Assembly: GCA_023263235.1 (NCBI GenBank)
Contig: JALQXE010000043.1
Span: 1-5,426 of the forward strand
From: Sediminibacterium sp.
GTDB taxonomy: Bacteria > Bacteroidota > Bacteroidia > Chitinophagales > Chitinophagaceae
Reading direction: 5' to 3'
DNA: 5,426 nt
Shown here: piece after piece, positions 1-5,426 of the stretch
Layout of the letters: each line of letters begins with the position of its first letter
Position numbering within the stretch: position 1 is the stretch's first letter
Notes under the pieces: generated by a model
What the model saw: only the letters and a program-made list of their open reading frames with translations
The model's database searches: none
Told to the model about the DNA's origin: nothing
Made by a program: the position numbers and the translations under genes

Positions 1-1210
1 CATCCGTTTTTTCTAATTCATATTCTCCTGGAGTGGCGCTAACAAATACAGATTGACCAATAATGTTTTCAAATTCATTAAAATTTAAAGGACGGTTATC
101 CATTGCGCTTGGTAGTCTAAAACCAAACTCCACTAAGTTCATTTTTCTACTTCTATCTCCGCCATACATACCGCTTATTTGTGGAATAGTTTGATGGCTT
201 TCATCTACCACACATAAAAAATCTTTTGGAAAATAATCCAACAAGCAAAAGGGCCTTGTTCCTGGCACGCGTCTATCAAAAAAACGAGAATAGTTTTCAA
301 TGCCCGTACAGTAACCCAGTTCTCTAATCATTTCAATATCGTACTCAACGCGCTCTTTAATTCTTGCTGCCTCCGTAGGCTTTCCCACATTCTTAAAATA
401 TTCCACCTGCGCGCGCATCTCATCTTGTATTTCATATATGATTTGTTGCACCATGTCCTTGGGTGCTAAGTATAAATTTGCAGGAAAAATCGCGGCGTTT
501 TCCATGCGTTCAATTCTTTTTCCTGTTTCAATTTCAATGGTTTCTATTTCTTCTATCTCGTCTCCAAAAAAAGTTACGCGATAGCCATAATCCACATAGG
601 GCAAACGAATGTCTACCGTATCTCCGTTTACTCTAAAACCCCCTCTATCAAATTCGGTTACGGTTCTGTGATATAGAGCATTCACAAGCGCATGTAAAAA
701 TGCTTGTCTGGCAATGCGCTGTCCTTTTTGAATTCTTATAATTCCATTTTCTAATTCGGCGGGGTTCCCCATTCCATAAATACAACTCACGCTTGCAACT
801 ATTATAATGTCTCTTCTTCCGCTTAATAATTGTGCGGTTGCTTGTAGTCTTAGTTTATCTAACTCTTCATTAATGCTTAAATCTTTTTCAATATACACAC
901 CAGAAGTGGGTAGGTATGCCTCGGGCTGATAATAATCGTAATAAGAAACAAAATAACCCACAGCGTTGTTGGGAAAAAATTGTTTAAACTCACCATACAA
1001 CTGTGCCACCAATGTTTTATTGTGCGTTAATACAAGTGTTGGGCGCTGCACGTTTTGAATTAGGTTGGCAATGGTAAACGTTTTACCGCTTCCCGTTACA
1101 CCCAATAGCGTTTGAAACCTATCTCCACCTAAAAGCCCCTCGGTCAACTGTGCAATTGCGCTGGGTTGATCTCCCGAGGGGGTATAAATAGATTGTAGTT
1201 GAAATGGCAT
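1..1210 (-). CDS. uvrB: UvrABC excinuclease subunit B, N-terminal 403 codons (runs off the left edge)
   Basis: UvrB is the DNA-damage-verifying helicase-like subunit of cytoplasmic nucleotide excision repair; it receives DNA from UvrA and recruits UvrC. I read an uninterrupted frame from the ATG at 1210 to the window edge. Visible motifs are Walker A GVTGSGKT (residues 37-44), the damage-probing beta-hairpin start YYDYYQPEAYLP (about 90-101), VASVSCIYG (about 140), the Walker B-type DESH (336-339) followed by QTIPQ, GFRLPSAMDNRPL, and helicase motif SATPGEYELEK near the edge. The numbering runs one or two behind E. coli UvrB (673 residues), so about 270 residues, including the last helicase motifs and the UVR domain, lie outside. 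The start matches the usual family N-terminus, with the TPSGDQPxAI motif about ten residues in. It begins 20 bases after the peptidase stop with no terminator between, so it is probably the distal gene of a four-gene operon. There is no Shine-Dalgarno sequence, as is usual in Bacteroidota. Confidence 0.98.
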   Translation of the reverse strand, partial: MPFQLQSIYTPSGDQPSAIAQLTEGLLGGDRFQTLLGVTGSGKTFTIANLIQNVQRPTLVLTHNKTLVAQLYGEFKQFFPNNAVGYFVSYYDYYQPEAYLPTSGVYIEKDLSINEELDKLRLQATAQLLSGRRDIIIVASVSCIYGMGNPAELENGIIRIQKGQRIARQAFLHALVNALYHRTVTEFDRGGFRVNGDTVDIRLPYVDYGYRVTFFGDEIEEIETIEIETGKRIERMENAAIFPANLYLAPKDMVQQIIYEIQDEMRAQVEYFKNVGKPTEAARIKERVEYDIEMIRELGYCTGIENYSRFFDRRVPGTRPFCLLDYFPKDFLCVVDESHQTIPQISGMYGGDRSRKMNLVEFGFRLPSAMDNRPLNFNEFENIIGQSVFVSATPGEYELEKTD

Positions 1211-1230
1211 ACCCAAAGGTACGCTCTATC

Positions 1231-3432
1231 CTATAATTGTTCTAAATAAACAGCAAGTCTGTCTACCGCTTTTGCAACCTCGACAATTTGTGTTGTTGCT
1301 TCCGACCAATTTTTTTGTTCTATTGCCTCTCTTACACCCGGAACTGTTTTTACTCCATATCCTGTATAAAATCCTGGGGCATAGAGGCTGTGTTTATACC
1401 AAGGACGACGCGGAAGGCCGTCGTTTGTTAAGAGTTGCTGCTCGGCAGTGAAAAGTTTTGAGTTTATTTCGGCGAGTTTTTTTAGGTCCGGTGTTGTTTT
1501 CGCTGCTTCGGCTTTACCTGCGGCTTTTTCTAGTTTGCTCAATGCATTTAATAGGGGAGAAAAATCTAAATAAGGAACCTCTGTAACAGCTTCTGGTGTT
1601 TTCAGTTTTTCTGTTGGATCGGCTGCATAAACATATACCTTATTTTTAACAAGCATATTTTCAACCTTTGCTGTTTCGCGCATTTGATCAACATTTCTCA
1701 TCAACTCTCCAACGTACCCCTTAATGGTGTTGTGTAGGTTTCTAAAATCAAACTGTAATGCGTCCGCGTCTGCTAAACGCAATACAACCCTTCCTGTTGT
1801 TTGTGCAAGTGTTACCCCATAAACAAAAGTTGGGTCTTTAAATCGCTTATACATATCATAAGAATCATAAATAGAATGATATTCTCCGCCCTCGTCTTCT
1901 CCACCAAAACCAATATTTAAAGAAGGTACACCCAGGTGTTGTATAAATGAAGAATAGTCCGATCCTGAGCCCATTGCACCCAGTGGATATTGTGTAGATT
2001 CATACGCTTCTTTTTTTGCCTGAGCGCCTGTTGCGTTAGCCGCTCTTGATGCTTTTTCTCTTTCGAAAATAGTTACCCCTGTTTCTGGATCCTTTACTGC
2101 TTTACTAATTTCTGTAATTAATGGTGCAAATGCGTGTGAGCCCTGTGCACCCAAAAACCCTCTACCATTTCCATCAGAGTTAATATACGCTACCGCTTTC
2201 GCTTGTAATTCAGCTGCATGGTTTTCCACCCACTCTGTTGAGCCCATTAATCCCGGCTCTTCCGCATCCCAAGCACAATACACTAGTGTTCTTTTGGGCT
2301 TCCATCCTTGTTTTAACAAAGCACCAATAGCTATTGCCTCTTCTAACTCCGATGCCATGCCACTAATTGGATCCGCTGCGCCATTTACCCATCCGTCGTG
2401 GTGGTTTCCTCTTACAATCCACTGATCGGGAAACTCGCTTCCTTTAATGGTTGCAATTACATTTAAAGCTGGTCTTATTTTCCAATCGAATGCTAATTTT
2501 AAGTGTACCACCGACTTACTGGGTCCAATATGATAGGTGATGGGAAGTCCTCCGCCCCAGTTTTTTGGAGCAACAGGGCCCTCCATGTCTTTTAATAGTG
2601 GCGCTGCGTCGCCATAGCTAATTGGAAGCACGGGAATTTTTAATAGGTTGGCCGCATCATTGTGATCTACTCTTGCTGCTCCTTCAATAGAAGCGCCATT
2701 GGGGGTTGTGGGGTCGCCCGGATAAATTACCATATCCATAATAGATCCCCTTTGCACGGTTTGATCATTCTTAAATGCTCCAACTGGATAAGCATCACCC
2801 GCACCATAACCATCATCAATCGGATCTGAATAAATCAAACAACCAATCGCGCCATGTTCTTGCGCCACCTTTGGTTTAATACCTCTCCAGCTTCGACCAT
2901 ATTTTGCAATCACAATTTTACCCTTAACATCGATACCATATTTTGCAAGTGTTTCATAGTCTTCTGGTAAACCATAATTTACATAAACCAAATTAGCTGT
3001 AACATCCCCATCGGCGCTCCAACAATTATAGGTTGGTAATTGATCGGGCTGATTGCTTGTGGCATCTTCTTTTAATGGGGTTTCTTTTAATTTAGCTTTA
3101 TAATTCGTGGCACCGCTCATTTCGAGTGTTCTTGTAATGGGTGTTGGAAACATTAATTGATAGGTTTCTATTTTAGTATCCCAACCCGCAGCTGTAAAAA
3201 CTTTTGCAATTTCACTGGCCACCATTTTACCGCCAGCCGAACCCACGTGATGCGGAACAGAAGAAAGTAATTTAATGTTTTCTCCAACCCTTGTTGCGCT
3301 TAATTGAGCGTCGAAGGTTTTTTCAATTTTTAAAATATTTTCACTGGATCTAAATCCTAATACTTTTTTTTGTGCGTGTATCGTTAAAAAACCCAAAGAA
3401 AATAATGATAAAAAAATGGCTTGTTTTTTCAT
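1231..3432 (-). CDS. Secreted M28 family zinc metallopeptidase, glutamate carboxypeptidase II / transferrin-receptor-like
   Basis: This 733-residue protein is probably an exported two-zinc exopeptidase acting on peptides outside the cytoplasm. Residues 1-20 form a Sec signal peptide (MKKQ, hydrophobic 5-18, likely cleavage after IHA); there is no lipobox cysteine. By alignment from memory with human GCPII (750 residues), the order is protease part 1 (about 35-88), protease-associated/apical domain (about 89-318), M28 catalytic core (about 319-557) and helical dimerisation domain (about 558-733). All zinc ligands are visible: H344, D354 (GAADP), E392, D420 (AYINSD) and H519 (EYHS), with catalytic base E391 in DAEEPG. 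E400 and E403 match calcium-site glutamates of GCPII. Arg183 and Tyr692 match the GCPII glutamate pocket, but Lys699, Asn257, Arg534 and Arg536 correspond to Gly691, Ser230, Asn506 and Gly508, so the substrate is probably not an acidic dipeptide. It starts 17 bases after mgsA. The exact substrate is unknown. Confidence 0.95.
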   Translation of the reverse strand: MKKQAIFLSLFSLGFLTIHAQKKVLGFRSSENILKIEKTFDAQLSATRVGENIKLLSSVPHHVGSAGGKMVASEIAKVFTAAGWDTKIETYQLMFPTPITRTLEMSGATNYKAKLKETPLKEDATSNQPDQLPTYNCWSADGDVTANLVYVNYGLPEDYETLAKYGIDVKGKIVIAKYGRSWRGIKPKVAQEHGAIGCLIYSDPIDDGYGAGDAYPVGAFKNDQTVQRGSIMDMVIYPGDPTTPNGASIEGAARVDHNDAANLLKIPVLPISYGDAAPLLKDMEGPVAPKNWGGGLPITYHIGPSKSVVHLKLAFDWKIRPALNVIATIKGSEFPDQWIVRGNHHDGWVNGAADPISGMASELEEAIAIGALLKQGWKPKRTLVYCAWDAEEPGLMGSTEWVENHAAELQAKAVAYINSDGNGRGFLGAQGSHAFAPLITEISKAVKDPETGVTIFEREKASRAANATGAQAKKEAYESTQYPLGAMGSGSDYSSFIQHLGVPSLNIGFGGEDEGGEYHSIYDSYDMYKRFKDPTFVYGVTLAQTTGRVVLRLADADALQFDFRNLHNTIKGYVGELMRNVDQMRETAKVENMLVKNKVYVYAADPTEKLKTPEAVTEVPYLDFSPLLNALSKLEKAAGKAEAAKTTPDLKKLAEINSKLFTAEQQLLTNDGLPRRPWYKHSLYAPGFYTGYGVKTVPGVREAIEQKNWSEATTQIVEVAKAVDRLAVYLEQL

Positions 3433-3449
3433 GTATGCTTTTTTAGAAA

Positions 3450-3905
3450 TTAAATTTGACGAGTAAGGTATTGTGTATAATTTGGAAGCTCATATTCATA
3501 TTCTTCCTGCATAAATCGAGAGGTCATTAAAAAATCGGCTGTTGTTCTATCACAGGCCATTGGTAAATTCCAGGCAACCGCTAGTCTTAATAGGGCTTTT
3601 ACGTCGCTATCATGGGGTTGTGCTTCCATTGGATCAAAAAAGAAAAACACCACATCAATATCACCCGTTGCAATCATGGCGCCAATTTGTTGGTCGCCTC
3701 CTAACGGACCGCTTAATAGTTTTACCACAGGTTGATCGAGCGCTTCCTCTATAAGCTTTCCTGTTGTGCCGGTAGCCACTAAAGAGTGTTTGGAAAGTTC
3801 TGTTTTATTATGAATTGCCCATTCGATAAGGTCTCTTTTTTTATTATCGTGCGCGATTAGCGCTATTTTTTTTCTTCGCTCAAGTTTTCTAATATTTTTT
3901 TCCAT
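3450..3905 (-). CDS. mgsA: Methylglyoxal synthase
   Basis: MgsA converts dihydroxyacetone phosphate to methylglyoxal and inorganic phosphate in the cytoplasm, a glycolytic bypass that releases phosphate when sugar phosphates build up. The 151-residue length and numbering match the E. coli enzyme (152 residues) almost exactly. Visible residues are H19 and K23 in the first phosphate-loop region (ALIAHDNKK), the ATGTTG loop (44-49), LSGPLGGDQQ with S65, G66 and catalytic D71, D91 in FFFFDP, and H98 and D101 in PHDSDVKALLRLA. The known catalytic aspartates and histidines are all present, so it should be active. This also separates it from the MGS-like domains of CarB and PurH, which lack this set. 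It lies 24 bases after the acyltransferase stop and 17 bases before the peptidase start, within the probable operon. No regulatory site specific to it is visible. Confidence 0.97.
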   Translation of the reverse strand: MEKNIRKLERRKKIALIAHDNKKRDLIEWAIHNKTELSKHSLVATGTTGKLIEEALDQPVVKLLSGPLGGDQQIGAMIATGDIDVVFFFFDPMEAQPHDSDVKALLRLAVAWNLPMACDRTTADFLMTSRFMQEEYEYELPNYTQYLTRQI

Positions 3906-3929
3906 TGGATAGTTTATTGGTTTTGGTTT

Positions 3930-4805
3930 TTAGGTTCTAACCGTGTATTTACTAATTGTAATAATCCCCAACAAGGTAATAAAAATTATTGGTAGGGGTG
4001 TTTTGATAAAATAAAGTATGAAAAAAACAAGCGCTAAAAAAACGGGATATGTAAACAATAAAAGGCCAAATAATACGGAATCAAAAAACACTGTTCCTTT
4101 GGTTTTGTGGTGGGCCCAATATTTAATTAATTTATAGTAGGGAAGGTGAAAATAATACAGGGGGTTTTTGTATATAATCCTTGGAAGAGAAGATGGTAAT
4201 ATGTTTTTATTTAAAATTTCAAACACTTGGTTGTTAAATATTACGCGATCTTTTGGGGTTAAAATGGTTTTATTAAAAATAAAATGTTGAATGCTAATAT
4301 TTATTTTTTTTCCAATGCCCATAAATTGATTATATCCGATTCCGGTGATATGAATTGTTGGATGAACCCTTTGTTTGTGGGCGGCTTCTAAGATTCTTGC
4401 AGTTCCTTTTTTAAATGGCTGTAGCTCATGTGAATTAACACAGGTTCCTTCAATAAATACTAACAGCGCCTCTTCTTTTTTTAATAACCTTACCGACTCT
4501 TTAAATGTATATTCGTTTAAATGAAGATGTTCTTTTCCTTCTCTTTGTCTATGTACGGGGATCATATTTAATAATCCTAATAAAAACCGATAAATTCTTT
4601 TTTTAAAAACATCACCTCTTGCTAAAAAATAAATTCTTCTTTTATATTGTACACCTATAATTATAGCATCTAAAAAAGAATTAGGGTGGTTGGCGATAAT
4701 TAATAATGGGCCGCTTGTTTTTAAAAGCGATTTATTATTTATATTAATCTCTGTACAAAACAACCAAAGAGCGGCTCTAATTAATATTTTTAAAATCCAA
4801 ATCAA
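3930..4805 (-). CDS. PlsC-like lysophospholipid / glycerol-phosphate acyltransferase (membrane)
   Basis: This 291-residue protein belongs to the PlsC/LPLAT superfamily, which transfers acyl groups to glycerophospholipid precursors or related acceptors at the inner membrane. Motif I is NHPNSFLD with H40 and D46, five residues apart rather than the common four (HX4D). Motif II is IPVHRQ (82-87). Motif III is FIEGTC (117-122) followed by PFKKGTA, where classical PlsC has FPEGTR. ITGIGYN (153-159) takes the place of motif IV. The N-terminus (1-17) is hydrophobic. Residues about 240-286 form two likely membrane helices, an addition not found in minimal PlsC. The start is TTG: the in-frame stop at 4815-4817 rules out upstream extension, and the first internal Met is residue 81, after motif I. 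The gene is AT-rich (20 and 27% G+C in two 60-base blocks). It may be a glycerol-3-phosphate or ornithine-lipid-type acyltransferase rather than true PlsC; the acceptor cannot be read from sequence. Confidence 0.9.
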   Translation of the reverse strand: MIWILKILIRAALWLFCTEININNKSLLKTSGPLLIIANHPNSFLDAIIIGVQYKRRIYFLARGDVFKKRIYRFLLGLLNMIPVHRQREGKEHLHLNEYTFKESVRLLKKEEALLVFIEGTCVNSHELQPFKKGTARILEAAHKQRVHPTIHITGIGYNQFMGIGKKINISIQHFIFNKTILTPKDRVIFNNQVFEILNKNILPSSLPRIIYKNPLYYFHLPYYKLIKYWAHHKTKGTVFFDSVLFGLLLFTYPVFLALVFFILYFIKTPLPIIFITLLGIITISKYTVRT

Positions 4806-4816
4806 TTCTTTTTTTT
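4806..4816 (-). promoter_or_regulatory. A-rich translation leader before the acyltransferase TTG start
   Basis: On the minus strand, eight A residues and GAA immediately precede the TTG start codon. There is no Shine-Dalgarno sequence at normal spacing. Bacteroidota commonly start translation from A-rich, SD-less leaders, so this supports the TTG at 4805 as the start. That it acts this way is inference. Confidence 0.4.
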
Positions 4817-4824
4817 ATAAATAT

Positions 4825-4852
4825 AAAAAAACCGCACCATAAATGATGCGGT
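4825..4852 (-). terminator. Intrinsic (Rho-independent) terminator of recA
   Basis: On the minus strand the sequence reads ACCGCA-T-CAT-TT-ATG-G-TGCGGT followed directly by T residues. The perfect 6 bp outer stem (4852-4847 with 4836-4831) is interrupted by one mismatch, with CAT/ATG able to pair further in. The T run (4831-4825) shares its first base with the stem. It sits 35 bases after the recA stop. The opposite strand has no T run after the hairpin, so it works in one direction only. It separates recA from the downstream acyltransferase-mgsA-peptidase-uvrB group, so that group should need its own promoter or readthrough. Confidence 0.88.
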
Positions 4853-4887
4853 CCGTACCTACTAACCTTTAAAAAACAAGATAAATA

Positions 4888-5426
4888 TTATTTACTTACT
4901 GCTTCCTCAACTTTAGCAGTAATTTTTGCTCTAATTTTTGCTTCTATCTCATTCGCCATTTCTGGATTATCATGTAAGATTGTTTTTACAGAATCGCGTC
5001 CTTGACCTAATTTATTTCCTTCATAACTAAACCAAGATCCGCTCTTATTAATAATTTCTAATTCAACGCCCATATCAATAATTTCTCCAATTTTACTAAT
5101 TCCTTCTCCAAATATTATTTCAAACTCAGCGGCTCTAAACGGAGGAGCCACTTTATTTTTTACCACTTTTACTTTCACTCTATTTCCAACCGCTTCATCA
5201 CCATCTTTAATTTGTGCCATTCTTCTAATAAAACTTTAATGCATTTCCACCTGTTGTTGTTTCAGGGTTACCAAACATAACACCAATTTTTTCACGTAAT
5301 TGATTTATGAAAATACAAACAGTACCTGTTTTATTAATTGTTGCTGTTAATTTTCTTAATGCTTGAGACATTAAACGAGCATGTAATCCCATTTTAGAAT
5401 CTCCCATTTCTCCTTCTAATTCACTC
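4888..5426 (-). pseudogene. recA: recA, frame-disrupted by an internal deletion; 5' part lies outside the window
   Basis: RecA is the ATP-dependent strand-exchange recombinase that also triggers LexA cleavage. Two adjacent reading frames together give the RecA C-terminal part. The first (5426 to 5225) reads [18 protein letters not shown], then [10 protein letters not shown] (equivalent to E. coli Gln194) and loop L2 up to GGNALKFY, where TAG (5225-5227) follows at once. The second carries [17 protein letters not shown] through the RecA C-terminal domain ([34 protein letters not shown]) to TAA at 4888-4890. The family normally has FYASVRLDIRR at the join, so ASVRLD (E. coli 219-224) is gone and the frame is shifted; counting from the conserved flanks, 20 bases are missing. 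The Walker A region is outside the window. The ATG at 5220 is the internal Met of IRRMAQ, not a true start. Restoring the frame alone would still leave out a core strand, so the product should be non-functional unless this is an assembly error. Confidence 0.85.
5221..5233 (-). other. Deletion junction and premature stop within recA
   Basis: On the minus strand the 13 bases read TTTTATTAGAAGA. Read in the upstream frame they give Phe-Tyr-stop; read in the downstream frame the last nine bases give Ile-Arg-Arg. An intact gene should have 33 bases from the Phe codon to the Met codon of RRMAQ, but only 13 are present. The two flanks can share the bases AT at the join, consistent with a short-homology deletion. 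The size estimate assumes the family sequence ASVRLD was originally present. Confidence 0.75.

Noticed and set aside
3370..3432. Lipoprotein signal at the peptidase N-terminus
   Set aside because: There is no cysteine near the end of the hydrophobic segment; the IHA-Q junction fits signal peptidase I.
3542..3754. A 70-codon plus-strand open frame opposite mgsA
   Set aside because: It lies wholly antisense to a well-conserved enzyme, its translation resembles no family I know, and no leader or terminator accompanies it; it is a shadow frame.
3450..3905. An MGS-like regulatory domain (CarB or PurH type) instead of a true synthase
   Set aside because: The length equals free-standing MgsA and all catalytic residues (H19, D71, H98, D101) are in place.
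4818..4825. TATATTTA on the minus strand as a Bacteroidota -7 element (TAnnTTTG) for the downstream operon
   Set aside because: It matches all but the last base, but it sits in AT-only sequence within the terminator tail and no TTG element is found at the expected distance upstream.
5221..5233. Programmed ribosomal frameshifting to make full RecA
   Set aside because: There is no clear slippery heptamer or SD-like stimulator, and shifting frame would still leave out the six conserved residues ASVRLD.
4888..5407. Two separate small genes (60 and 110 codons) at the right end
   Set aside because: Both are pieces of the same RecA protein in consecutive order. The apparent starts are internal Met codons (EGEMGDS and RRMAQ), so they are fragments of one disrupted gene.

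Overview
The window looks like a chromosomal segment from a member of the Bacteroidota. I infer this from the RecA C-terminal sequence ([20 protein letters not shown] type), the absence of Shine-Dalgarno sites and A-rich leaders before starts, the moderately low G+C, and the family types of the M28 peptidase and acyltransferase. A more exact placement (Chitinophagaceae-like) is only an impression.

Every gene is on the minus strand, so transcription runs from high to low coordinates. The order is recA (5426 to 4888, entering from outside the window), a strong intrinsic terminator (4852 to 4825), a PlsC-like membrane acyltransferase (4805 to 3930), methylglyoxal synthase mgsA (3905 to 3450), a secreted M28 metallopeptidase of the glutamate carboxypeptidase II / transferrin-receptor-like type (3432 to 1231), and uvrB (1210 to 1, running off the left edge). 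The last four genes are separated by only 17 to 24 bases with no terminator between them, so they probably form one operon. The window is almost fully coding; the longest gap is 82 bases, downstream of recA.

The most notable observation is that recA is broken. The reading frame stops with TAG right after the conserved GGNALKFY of loop L2. It resumes in another frame at [12 protein letters not shown], with about 20 bases (the codons for ASVRLD plus two bases) missing compared with the family. The flanking protein is otherwise well conserved. This is either a recent microhomology-type deletion that inactivates recA, or an assembly or strain-mixture artefact.

The genes do not form an obvious single pathway. 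Two links are worth noting. UvrB is the damage-recognition helicase of nucleotide excision repair, and MgsA makes methylglyoxal, an electrophile that modifies guanine; both lie in one probable operon next to recA. The peptidase keeps the complete two-zinc site but lacks several residues that give glutamate carboxypeptidase II its preference for acidic substrates. I do not see a mobile element, CRISPR array, phage genes or RNA gene, and nothing that amounts to a new defence or signalling system.
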